Part shown: piece by piece, positions 8,168 through 16,619 of the stretch
Numbering within the stretch: the first letter of the stretch is position 1
Layout: every line of letters begins with the position of its first letter
Assembly (NCBI GenBank): GCA_035528895.1
Contig: DATKXS010000038.1
Span: 25,929-89,928 of the forward strand
Length of the DNA: 64,000 nt
Source of the DNA: UBA8522 sp035528895
GTDB lineage: Bacteria; Acidobacteriota; Aminicenantia; Aminicenantales; UBA8522
Reading direction: 5' to 3'
Program-made: the position numbers and the translations under genes
Notes under the pieces: generated by a model
Database searches by the model: none
What the model saw: the letters and a program-made list of their open reading frames with translations, nothing else
Told to the model about the DNA's origin: nothing

Positions 8168-9328
8168 TTGAAAAACAACGTCTTAAGAGTCGGCTTTGTT
8201 TTGCTCTTGGTCGCGTTCCTTGCTTATGGGGATGAAGACAAGCCGTTCAACGGGCTCAACCTCAGCCAAGGGAACCTGAGCCGCCTGTCCAAGGCCCAGA
8301 CGCGCTCCATCAGCCCGGAAAACTTCAGCGGCGAGAAAGGCAAGGCCGGCATGTCGGTCGACGGCCCGGCCATGAAGGCGGCCCGCGACCTCGGCCAGGG
8401 CTGGAAAGTCTCCCCCTACGTGAGGATCCAGCCCAAGGAAACGTTCGTCATGGCTGACGTCAGGGGCGCGGGCGCCCTCCAACAGATCTGGCTGACCCCG
8501 GCCGGGGCCTGGAGGTTCGCCATCATCCGCTTCTACTGGGACGACGAAACCGAGCCCTCCGTCGAATGTCCGGTCGGCGATTTCTTCGCCTGCGGCTGGG
8601 GACGGTACGCCCAGATATCGTCGCTGGCCGTCTGCGTCAATCCGGGGAGCGCCTTCAATTGCTACTGGCAGATGCCGTTCCGGAAGGGGTTCAAGGTTAC
8701 GCTCGAGAACATTGCCGACGACAACTTCACCCTTTATTACCAGATCAACTACACGCTGACCGAGGTGCCCGACGACGCCGCCTATTTCCACGCCCAGTTC
8801 CGGCGGACGAACCCCCTGCCTTATAAGAGCGTCTACACGATCGTCGATGGGATCAAGGGATGGGGCCACTACGTCGGCACTTATATGGCCTGGGGTGTGA
8901 ACAACAACGGCTGGTGGGGCGAGGGCGAGATCAAGTTCTACCTTGACGGCGACAAGGATTTCCCGACGATCTGCGGCACGGGCACTGAGGACTACTTCTG
9001 CGGCTCCTATGACTTCGACACCAAGAGGCCGGACGGCACGGTCCAATACACCGAGCACACGACCCCCTACAGCGGCCTTGCCCAGGTCATCCGGGGTGAT
9101 GGGCATTATGACGTCCAGCAGCGGTTCGGGCTCTACCGCTGGCACATTATGGACCCGATCCGGTTCGATAAGGACCTCAAGGTGACGATCCAGGCCCTGG
9201 GCTGGCGTTCGGGCGGACGGTATCTGCCGCTCCAAGATGATATCTCGTCCGTGGCCTTCTGGTACCAGCAGGAACCCCACGCACCGTTCCCGAAGCTGCC
9301 CGATAAGGATTATCTAGAAATCATCTGA
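8168..9328 (+). CDS. Secreted GH172/DUF2961 glycoside hydrolase
   Basis: The 386-residue product has an N-terminal signal peptide (VGFVLLLVAFLAYG) and a DUF2961 domain, the family now classed as GH172, whose characterised members act on difructose or alpha-arabinofuranosidic linkages. The hallmark block CGTGTEDYFCGSYDF near residue 275 contains the conserved catalytic-type glutamate and aspartate, and QIWLTPAGAWRFAIIRFYWD is the typical N-terminal jelly-roll. Translation most likely starts at the TTG at 8168 because a perfect GAAAGGAGG lies 5 bases upstream; the longer frame from 8033 lacks a ribosome site. It is a single-gene unit between the epimerase relic and the convergent tricorn gene. 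Confidence 0.85.
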   Translation: MKNNVLRVGFVLLLVAFLAYGDEDKPFNGLNLSQGNLSRLSKAQTRSISPENFSGEKGKAGMSVDGPAMKAARDLGQGWKVSPYVRIQPKETFVMADVRGAGALQQIWLTPAGAWRFAIIRFYWDDETEPSVECPVGDFFACGWGRYAQISSLAVCVNPGSAFNCYWQMPFRKGFKVTLENIADDNFTLYYQINYTLTEVPDDAAYFHAQFRRTNPLPYKSVYTIVDGIKGWGHYVGTYMAWGVNNNGWWGEGEIKFYLDGDKDFPTICGTGTEDYFCGSYDFDTKRPDGTVQYTEHTTPYSGLAQVIRGDGHYDVQQRFGLYRWHIMDPIRFDKDLKVTIQALGWRSGGRYLPLQDDISSVAFWYQQEPHAPFPKLPDKDYLEII

Positions 9329-9469
9329 ATCAGGCCGGGGCCGTTCCCCCCGCTACCATCCTCGGTTGCCCGGGGACGTCCTCCATTCTCTGCCTATCCC
9401 TTCTTGTCCGAATTGACAATTTCTATAACCAAACCTATATTTTGATTAGAGAAAGGGTTCGATTAACCC

Positions 9470-12400
9470 CTATTTTTTGGGGTAAGCCGGCCGTTCCGGG
9501 AAATTCAGCGGATTCTCTCTGATCTTCTCCAGGATGACCTCGATGGCTTTCTCCAGCTGGAGGTCACGCCCAGCCACGGCGGAACCGGGGTCATTGTCGA
9601 TGAGAATATCCGGATCAGCGCCGTGGTTCTCGACCAGCCACTTCCCTTCCGGGCCGTAAAAGGCATTGTTCGATTGTTCGACCCGGCCGTTGTCGATCGT
9701 CGTCTGACCGTTGAGGATACCGACCAAGCCACCCCAGGAAGGCACGCCGACCACGGTCCCCAGCTTCCGCGACTTGAAGTGCTCGACAAAAGCTTCTCCG
9801 TCGGACCCGTTGTTCTCATTGGATAGAACGACGTAATTGCCGTTTCCGGTCGATCCCGGATAGCGGAAGGGCACCATTCCCCGCAGGACGTTGAAGGAGT
9901 CCAGTTGCCTCTCCAGCTTGTCGATGAGGAAATACTCGGTCCAGCCGCCGGAGTTTCGCCGCAGGTCGAGGATGATCCCGTCCTTGTAGCGGAAGGCTCT
10001 CCAGTACTTGTCGAACTCGCCAATTCCGCCCGGGCCCATGGCGTTGATATGCATATACCCAACCCGTCCGTTAGTCGCCTCCGCGATGGTGCGGATGTTG
10101 TCCTGGATCCAGCGGAAGTAGCGGAGTTCCCGATCGCTGCGGATAGGCTCGACCTCGTATGTTTTGGCACCTTCCAGGGAGGGCCTGGCGTTTACCGTCA
10201 CTTTGACCTTCTGTCCTCTGGTGACTTGGAGGAGCTTGAAATAACCATCCCCGGCCCGGAGCGGCACACCGTTAATGGCCAGGAGGTAGTCATTCTCCTT
10301 GATGTCCATGTCCGGCCGGACAAGGGGTCCCGATAGGTCCAAGTTGACTTCGGTCGGGCCGTAAATCCGGGCCAGCCTATAAAAGCCTGCCGCCGGATCA
10401 GCGACAAGGTCGGCCCCAAGAAGACCCGTGTAAAGGGGTGATCGCGGCGTCTCGGCCGGACCGTAGTCCCCCCCACCGATGTAGGTATGGGAGACACAAA
10501 GCTCGCCGACCATCTGCGACATGACCCAGTTGAGCTCCTCCCGCGATGAAAGATGGGGAATATAGGCCCGGTACTTTTCGCCCATGGCCTTCCAGTCGCG
10601 GCCGTGGAAACCGGCGTCATAGAAGAAATCCCGGTACCAGCGCCAGCAATCATTGAAGATCTGGTTCCATTCCTTCTGCAGATCAACACGATAGAGGAGA
10701 GTCGAAAGGTTAAGCTTCTCGCCCAATCCCTTGTTCTGATAGGCCTTATCAACGGATACCCAATAGATGTCGTCTTCTTTCCGGATGATCAGCTGCCCGC
10801 CGTTTGTCGAGAGGTCGAACTCGCGTATTTTATCGCCAAGGATAACCTCTTTTCCGGCGGCGACATCGAAGATGTGGAGGTCCCACTTGGTGGCGCCGCG
10901 GGGCGCGAAGATCTCCTCATACTCATCGTCGGTGAATTTGTCCACAGAGGCATAGAGAACCTTGCCCTTGCCAGCTTTGAGGTGGAAATAGTTACCCGCT
11001 GGAACGGGAAGCGGATAAACCCGCTTGGACAGTCCTTCAAGGTCGATGCGAAAAGGCCCGACTTCTCCTTTTTTATCGCTTTTTTCCTCCGGAGTCTCTC
11101 CCGCAAAAGGCGGCTTCTCTCCGGCCCTGAGCTGCACGGCCATGATCTGCTGGGGAGAAGCGATGACGTGGTTGTCCTCATAGAAATCCATCTGGACGCC
11201 GAAATTCCGGCTGGACACAAAATAAAGATAGCGGCCCTCAGCATCGAAGGACGGGTAAAGATTATCGTAGAAATCGTCGGTGACGGCATGGCGTTTCTCC
11301 GTCTCCGTGTCGTACAGGAAGATCCGGCTGTTACGATTGTATTGGACGAGGCTGTAAGCGATCCAGCGGGAATCGGGCGCCCAGGAATAATCGCTGATCT
11401 CCCAGTAGAACTCGTCGTTCTTCATCTGGTTGGAGGAATCGATTTTCTTGAGTTTCTTGGACTCCACGTCGATAACAAAGATCGAGAAATCCTTGTTGCC
11501 GAAGAGAATCTTCTTCCCGTCCGGCGACCAGAGGAGGTGATAAACCGTTCTATCGAGATCGCTGGTCAACGGCGTCCATTCTCCACCATCTGCTTTTTGG
11601 AGATAAAGCTGGTAATCGCCGCTCTTGTCCGAGAAGAACGCGATCCTTTTCCCATCGGGAGAGGGAGCCGGGTACATTTCGCGCGTGCCGGGTGTATTGG
11701 AGAGGTTGACCGCTGGCTCTTTCGCCGTGGGCACGGTGAAGACGTCTCCCCGAGCTTCGAGGACCACGGCCTCGCCATCATCGGCGATCTTGAGATGGTG
11801 GATGTATTCGCGCGGGCTGATAACGCGGTCGCGAAGGGCCCAGCGGTCGGAGGGGACGAGCACTGCAATTTTATTTGATTGTCCGGACGCAACGTCGAGG
11901 ACACGGAGATAGCCGTCCTGGACGTAAACGATCGTTTGGCCGTCGGTCTGGGGCATCATCACGTCGAAATCGGCATAGCTCGTGACGGGACGGACCTCAC
12001 CGCCGCCGATCTTCTGGGCGTAGATGTTGGAAATCCCATTCCCCCGGTCGGAAACGAAATACATTGTCTCGCCAATCCACATCGGATAGCTGTTCTTGCC
12101 CACGTAGTCCGAGACGGGCGTATACTTCCGGGTGCGGCCGTCGTACATCCAGATGTCCTGGTAGCGTCCCCCTTTGTACCGTTTCCAGTAATATTCCTCG
12201 GTGCCGCGGCGGCAATAAAGAAAATTCTGTCCGTCGGGTGAGAAGCTGATGAGCACCCCTCGCTCCAGCGGCAAACGCTCGGGGGCGCCGCCCTTGACGG
12301 ATACATAATAGAGGTTGGGATCGCGGCCGATGACGTTCTCGAACATCGACCGGAAAACGACCTTGGCGCCGTCAGGCGTCCAGCCCACGACATCGGCCGA

Positions 12401-12721
12401 TCCCGGCTGGTAAGTCAGCCGGGTTGGAGCTCCTCCCTCGGCCGGCATGAGATAGACCGACGGGGAACCGTCGTAGGTCGCAGAAAAGGCGATCCACTTC
12501 CCGTCCGGCGAGAATTTGGCAGAGGATTCATAGCCGGGGAAGGTCGTGATCCGCGAGGCCGTCCCGCCCTGAGCGGAGACGATCCAGAGGTCGCCTTCAT
12601 AGGTAAAGACGATCTTGCCTTTCTGGATGCTCGGGTAGCGGAAGAACCGTCCCTCCTCTGCGGCCAGCGCCGTACCGGCTATCAGGACAAACGCAAATAG
12701 CATGACCAGAGCTTTTTTCAT
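9470..12721 (-). CDS. Tricorn protease homologue (S41 family, secreted)
   Basis: This 1083-residue protein has a clear signal peptide at residues 1-20. Residues 25-560 form TolB/WD40-like propeller repeats with recurring SPDGK and SFDAEGRYLYF blocks, as in tricorn. A tricorn C1-like helical region (WNQIFNDCWRWYRDFFYD) is near residue 670, a PDZ-like segment near 770-850, and an S41 serine peptidase domain fills the C-terminus. DLRRNSGGWTEYF precedes the nucleophile region NNGSDGEAFVEHF. Tricorn-type peptidases degrade oligopeptides; this one would act outside the cytoplasm. A strong AAAGGAGG site fixes the start at 12721. It is transcribed alone. Confidence 0.92.
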   Translation of the reverse strand: MKKALVMLFAFVLIAGTALAAEEGRFFRYPSIQKGKIVFTYEGDLWIVSAQGGTASRITTFPGYESSAKFSPDGKWIAFSATYDGSPSVYLMPAEGGAPTRLTYQPGSADVVGWTPDGAKVVFRSMFENVIGRDPNLYYVSVKGGAPERLPLERGVLISFSPDGQNFLYCRRGTEEYYWKRYKGGRYQDIWMYDGRTRKYTPVSDYVGKNSYPMWIGETMYFVSDRGNGISNIYAQKIGGGEVRPVTSYADFDVMMPQTDGQTIVYVQDGYLRVLDVASGQSNKIAVLVPSDRWALRDRVISPREYIHHLKIADDGEAVVLEARGDVFTVPTAKEPAVNLSNTPGTREMYPAPSPDGKRIAFFSDKSGDYQLYLQKADGGEWTPLTSDLDRTVYHLLWSPDGKKILFGNKDFSIFVIDVESKKLKKIDSSNQMKNDEFYWEISDYSWAPDSRWIAYSLVQYNRNSRIFLYDTETEKRHAVTDDFYDNLYPSFDAEGRYLYFVSSRNFGVQMDFYEDNHVIASPQQIMAVQLRAGEKPPFAGETPEEKSDKKGEVGPFRIDLEGLSKRVYPLPVPAGNYFHLKAGKGKVLYASVDKFTDDEYEEIFAPRGATKWDLHIFDVAAGKEVILGDKIREFDLSTNGGQLIIRKEDDIYWVSVDKAYQNKGLGEKLNLSTLLYRVDLQKEWNQIFNDCWRWYRDFFYDAGFHGRDWKAMGEKYRAYIPHLSSREELNWVMSQMVGELCVSHTYIGGGDYGPAETPRSPLYTGLLGADLVADPAAGFYRLARIYGPTEVNLDLSGPLVRPDMDIKENDYLLAINGVPLRAGDGYFKLLQVTRGQKVKVTVNARPSLEGAKTYEVEPIRSDRELRYFRWIQDNIRTIAEATNGRVGYMHINAMGPGGIGEFDKYWRAFRYKDGIILDLRRNSGGWTEYFLIDKLERQLDSFNVLRGMVPFRYPGSTGNGNYVVLSNENNGSDGEAFVEHFKSRKLGTVVGVPSWGGLVGILNGQTTIDNGRVEQSNNAFYGPEGKWLVENHGADPDILIDNDPGSAVAGRDLQLEKAIEVILEKIRENPLNFPERPAYPKK

Positions 12722-12867
12722 GAGGAACCTCCTTTGAAAAATATTGCAATCGGCATGAAAATGATATTTTTTCTCAATCGGATAGCCAAGTCAAATGAAG
12801 CTTCCAGAATCCGACCAACCGATCCGACTCATCCGGATGGGGCCTTCGCAAGGAAGGCAGATGAGGC

Positions 12868-12984
12868 CTAGCATAAAGCAGAACGCCATGAGAACAAGAG
12901 GGCAAACAGAATCAGCGCCAACCAAAAAGATTTCTTTTTTTTCAGAATCGATTTCAAGTCAAATCCAGTGACGTTTTCGGCCAT
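12868..12984 (-). CDS. Putative 38-residue single-pass membrane peptide (DUF5989-like start)
   Basis: A short frame begins at an ATG at 12984 behind an AGGGGAAGAG ribosome site and encodes MAENVTGFDLKSILKKKKSF followed by the hydrophobic stretch WLALILFALLFSW. The pattern of a lysine-rich segment followed by Trp-Leu-Ala and a transmembrane helix resembles the start of the roughly 50-residue DUF5989 proteins, but the usual Gly-Ser-Ala-Pro-Phe tail is absent, so it may be a frameshifted copy. It is the only coding signal in the 370-base gap between the tricorn and HicB-like genes. The evidence is the ribosome site and membrane profile only. Confidence 0.35.
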   Translation of the reverse strand: MAENVTGFDLKSILKKKKSFWLALILFALLFSWRSALC

Positions 12985-13091
12985 CTCTTCCCCTCGTTAA
13001 ATTCATGAATATTCGCCCCGTTGAGCGAGAGAAAAACATAACACCGGGGCCGAACTGATGTCAATTTCGCAAAACGACCCCGCGCCATCGC

Positions 13092-13316
13092 TTACAGGCT
13101 CAGCCGTAGCATAGTGAAATTGACGGCCTCGACCTGGGGGATGTCTTCATTGTCCCCCAGACTGTCCTCGATCCGCACCTGGATCGCCGTGCGGATATTC
13201 TCGAGGGCTTCTTCGTAGCTTTCACCGTGAGCTTCGCAGTCCGCGAACTCCGAGCACACAGCCAGCCAGCCGTTGCCGTTCTTGCCGATCACCACCGAGA
13301 ATCGATAATCTTCCAT
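13092..13316 (-). CDS. HicB-like antitoxin-family protein (solitary)
   Basis: The 74-residue product has the small HicB ferredoxin-like fold: FSVVIGKNGNGWLAVCSEFADCEAHGESYEEALENIRTAI holds the signature in two parts, the central Gly-Glu-Ser-Tyr-Glu-Glu-Ala helix start and the preceding acidic strand. HicB proteins neutralise HicA RNases, but no HicA gene lies on either side: only 56 bases separate this gene from dnaE2 upstream. There is no C-terminal DNA-binding extension. It may be an orphan antitoxin or a domain used for another purpose. A GGAGG lies 7 bases before the ATG. Confidence 0.75.
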   Translation of the reverse strand: MEDYRFSVVIGKNGNGWLAVCSEFADCEAHGESYEEALENIRTAIQVRIEDSLGDNEDIPQVEAVNFTMLRLSL

Positions 13317-13372
13317 CGTCTGCCTCCGCTGATTACGCAGCCATTTTCATGCCAAAATCGTCCACATGAATC

Positions 13373-16300
13373 CTAAAATGTTTTTAAAAAGGAGCAGTTA
13401 TGGATCTTGACCAGGCCGGCGCCGCCGCGGCGGACCTCTCCCCGGAGGCAGCAGACGGGCGGCTGTCCGAAGCTCAAACAACGCCTCTCCCCCACCCCCT
13501 CGAGAAGCCCGGTCTCGTCCTCAAATAAATAAAAATACTTACTGCCGTTGCTCGTGTCCTTGAGCCGAGCATCGACCACCCGCACCACGAGCTCTACTTG
13601 CTGTCCGAAGTAATTGCCCAAATCTTTGACCCGGAGCTCCGGCCTCTTCCCTTCGTAGAGCTCGAGGGAATCGGGCCCCGGGCTGAAGCCGAGGGAGTCG
13701 ACGAGCATCTTGGCCTTCTCGAGCGAATTCATGTCCGCGACCTCCTCCATGTCCTCGAGCCCCTGGAAATAGCGCAATATCTGCCGCGTCCGCCGCGGCT
13801 CGAGGGAATCGAACACCCCGGCCTTGATGAGCGAAAGAAGCTCGGCCCTTCCGAGATGGACGCGGGCCAGGAAATCCTCGACCGAAGCGAACTCGCCATC
13901 CTTGCGCTCAGCGACGATCTTCTCTATCGTCTTGACCGCCAGCCCCTTGATCGAGGTCAAGCCGACGCGGATGTTGGACCCCTCGACTTCGAAGAGATGG
14001 CCGCTCCGGTTGATGTCCGGGCCCAAGAATTTGATGCCGCGGCGTTTGGCCTCTTCGATGTACTCGCTGAGCGGGTAGTAGCCGCCGCCGGCGTTGAGCA
14101 CCGCCGCAAGATAGGGCACGGTGTGATGGACCTTGAGGTAGACGGCCTGGTAGGACATGGCCGCGTAGGAGGCGCTGTGGGCCTTGTTGAAGGAGTAGCC
14201 GGAGAATTTCTCCATGGTCGCCCAGAGCTTTTCGATCTCGGCGGTCGGGTAGCCCCGCTCCCGCGCCTCGCGGAAGAACTTTTCTTTGAGCGCCGACCGG
14301 GTGCCGTTCTTTTTCTTGAGCGCCCGCCGCAGCAGGTCGCCTTCCTCGGGCGGCATCCCCGCCACCCGCTCCGCCACCTGCATCACCTGCTCCTCGTAGA
14401 GGAGAAGCCCGCCGGTCTCAGGCAGGATTTTCTCGAGGAGAGGCTCCCGGAACGTCTGCCGCTTCTCCCGCGCCCGGAGGAGCGCCTCTTTCATCCCGCT
14501 CTCGGTCGGGCCGGGCCGGATGAGGGCCAGGGCCTGGGTCAGTTCGTAGATTGTCTCCGGCTTCATCCGCCGGAGGAGGTTCATCATGGCCGGACTCTCC
14601 ACCTGGAAGCAGCCGATGGTCTGGGCTGTCTGGAGCAGCTTGTACGTCTTGGCGTCATCGGGCGGGATGCTCCGGAGGCCAAGCCTCTCCCTGGTCTCGG
14701 AGATGGCCGCCAGCCCCCGCACCGAAAGGAGGTCGAGCTTGATGAGCTTCAGGTCCTCGACCGCGTCCCGGTCGAAATGGCTCATGACGAGCCCCTTGGC
14801 CGACTCCTCGAGCGGGAGGAAGCGGGTCGCCGGTGCGGGCGTGAGGATGACGCCTCCGACATGGAGCGAGATCTCGGCGTAGACGCCGCCAAGTTGGGAA
14901 GCCATCTTCCAGACCTCGAGATGGCCCGCGGCCGGCTTGTCCCGCCGCAGGAAATCGGGCTCGGCGAAGAACGGGATCCTCTTCGTCAGCGACCGCGCCT
15001 CTTCCGGCGGAATGCCGAAGGCCCGGGCCGTCTCATAGAGAGCGGAGCGGGCGCGGTAGTTCTTCAGGCTGCAGACAAAGGCCGCCCCCGTCCTCCCCTG
15101 CCCGTATTTTTTCAGGACATAGTTGAGGACCTCGTCGCGCCGGCGGGAGTCGAAATCGAGGTCGATGTCCGGTGGGTCGTTCCGGCCGGCGTTGAGGAAG
15201 CGCTCGAAGTAGAGATCGAACTCGACCGGACTGACGTGGGAGACACCGAGGAGGTAGGCTAAGTAGGAGGAGGCACCCGAACCCTTGAGGTTGTGGAGGA
15301 TGCGGTGGCGACGGGCGAACTCGATGACGTCGTGGACGATGAGGAAGTAAGGCGCAAACCCGGATTTCTCGATGACATCCAACTCCCGGCGGGCCCGCTG
15401 CCTCTCCCGCCAGCTCAAATCCTTCGCGCCGCGGAGCCGCTCCATGACGAGCCCGCGCAGCGGCGTGGGAAAGAGGTCGGGAGGGAGCGGCGGCACGATC
15501 TCCTCAAAGGCGAAGCGGCATTTTTCGGCGACCTCAAATGTCCTCTGGAAGGCATCCTTGACGGCGGGACCGAGCTTGCGGAGGGCGACTGTTTCCTGGT
15601 CCGGGCCGAAGAGCGTCGTCCTTTCCGCCAGCCTGTCCTTCTCCGGAGGATAAGGGACCTTCCTGGTGATGGCGTGGAGAAGGATGAGGCGCTCCGGGCT
15701 CTGGACGAATTTCAGCGGGTTGGCCCAGACGAGGGGAAGGCCATGGGTGCGGGACCATTCCGCCGCCCGACTGAAATTCGCAAAATCACAGCCCAGGTAG
15801 AAATCGCCATCGCTGAATGAATCGAGAACAACGCCGGTCCCGTTGCCTGAATTGACCTGAAAACCAGCGGCGTTCTTGCCGGGACGATTTTCCGCGATAA
15901 TCTTGAACTCCGCCGGCAGGTCGATGTCCTCAGCCCTGGGAATATATACGGTGACGAGGCCCTCGGTCGCCAATCGAACCACTTTTTCCCCTGTTTCTTT
16001 CTCCCCTTCTGGCATCGATCCTCCCACTCCATTCCCAGCCTGAGTCTTTGCTTTCGCCGTTGCGCTCTTCCCGTCAACTGGCTTTCTTCCCCACTCTCCT
16101 GCTTGCCTTACCAAGGCTGCACTTTCCTCACGCGCTGTGTCTATTTTTCCTTCTCTCGTCTCTCCTTCTTCTTTCGGCCGCCGCCCCTTCTGGTTGAATA
16201 TCTCCATCAAATTCCAGTAGCCCTCCCGGCTTTTGACGAGGAAGACAAACTGTCGGCCGCCGACCGCGAGCTCGCAACCGAAAAGGGGCCGCGCCCCCCG

Positions 16301-16471
16301 CGCTTCCGCCGCCCTCTTCCACTTCGCCCAGCCGTAGATATTCTCGATGTCGGCGAGGGCCGCCGCCCCTATCCTTTTCCGCGCCACCCACGCCGCCGCT
16401 TCCTCCAGCGTGACGCTCCCCTTCCCCCGGCTGTAAACCGAATGGAGACGCAGCGGGACGAACATGCTCAA
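13373..16471 (-). CDS. dnaE2: Error-prone DNA polymerase III alpha-type subunit
   Basis: The 1032-residue product is a C-family DNA polymerase of the short DnaE2/ImuC kind. The PHP domain at the N-terminus is degenerate: the usual His-x-His metal motif appears as LRLHSVYS, so proofreading-type activity is unlikely. PPDIDLDFDSRRRDEV near residue 435 carries two catalytic aspartates, followed by the palm and fingers blocks (SGYSFNKAHSASYAAMSYQ) and a C-terminal OB fold. A charged, low-complexity insert of about 90 residues lies near residues 95-185. It is the last gene of a lexA-dinB-dnaE2 series on one strand. Translation starts at a TTG at 16471 or the ATG at 16465. It would perform mutagenic lesion bypass. 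Confidence 0.88.
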   Translation of the reverse strand: MSMFVPLRLHSVYSRGKGSVTLEEAAAWVARKRIGAAALADIENIYGWAKWKRAAEARGARPLFGCELAVGGRQFVFLVKSREGYWNLMEIFNQKGRRPKEEGETREGKIDTAREESAALVRQAGEWGRKPVDGKSATAKAKTQAGNGVGGSMPEGEKETGEKVVRLATEGLVTVYIPRAEDIDLPAEFKIIAENRPGKNAAGFQVNSGNGTGVVLDSFSDGDFYLGCDFANFSRAAEWSRTHGLPLVWANPLKFVQSPERLILLHAITRKVPYPPEKDRLAERTTLFGPDQETVALRKLGPAVKDAFQRTFEVAEKCRFAFEEIVPPLPPDLFPTPLRGLVMERLRGAKDLSWRERQRARRELDVIEKSGFAPYFLIVHDVIEFARRHRILHNLKGSGASSYLAYLLGVSHVSPVEFDLYFERFLNAGRNDPPDIDLDFDSRRRDEVLNYVLKKYGQGRTGAAFVCSLKNYRARSALYETARAFGIPPEEARSLTKRIPFFAEPDFLRRDKPAAGHLEVWKMASQLGGVYAEISLHVGGVILTPAPATRFLPLEESAKGLVMSHFDRDAVEDLKLIKLDLLSVRGLAAISETRERLGLRSIPPDDAKTYKLLQTAQTIGCFQVESPAMMNLLRRMKPETIYELTQALALIRPGPTESGMKEALLRAREKRQTFREPLLEKILPETGGLLLYEEQVMQVAERVAGMPPEEGDLLRRALKKKNGTRSALKEKFFREARERGYPTAEIEKLWATMEKFSGYSFNKAHSASYAAMSYQAVYLKVHHTVPYLAAVLNAGGGYYPLSEYIEEAKRRGIKFLGPDINRSGHLFEVEGSNIRVGLTSIKGLAVKTIEKIVAERKDGEFASVEDFLARVHLGRAELLSLIKAGVFDSLEPRRTRQILRYFQGLEDMEEVADMNSLEKAKMLVDSLGFSPGPDSLELYEGKRPELRVKDLGNYFGQQVELVVRVVDARLKDTSNGSKYFYLFEDETGLLEGVGERRCLSFGQPPVCCLRGEVRRGGAGLVKIHNCSFLKTF

Positions 16472-16545
16472 GCTCTATTCCCTCTCCCCCTCTCCTTCAT
16501 CCTCCCCCGCCAACTAGAGAAGGAAGACGAGAGTCGCCGATCAAT

Positions 16546-16568
16546 CCTCCTCCCCTGGTGGGAGGAGG
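16546..16568. repeat. GC-rich hairpin repeat, copy 1
   Basis: A perfect 9-base inverted repeat (CCTCCTCCC, 5-base loop, GGGAGGAGG) lies in the 148-base gap between dinB and dnaE2 and is flanked by CT-rich and GA-rich tracts (16482-16510 and 16569-16582). A second element of the same design is at 49366-49390. Such elements resemble interspersed palindromic repeats and could form an RNA hairpin between the two genes. Confidence 0.55.
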
Positions 16569-16619
16569 TCGGGAGGAGGGGGATTTCTTTATTCAGAAGA
16601 GACACGCGCATCATGACGA

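Noticed and set aside
9413..9445. TTGACA with TATATT 18 bases on, plus strand
   Set aside because: It would drive transcription into the 3' end of the convergent tricorn gene with no gene to serve; probably chance.
10553..11878. 441-codon frame opposite the tricorn gene
   Set aside because: Antisense shadow, no start signal or domain.
13598..15262. 554-codon frame opposite dnaE2
   Set aside because: Antisense shadow rich in Glu, Leu and Arg; no domain.
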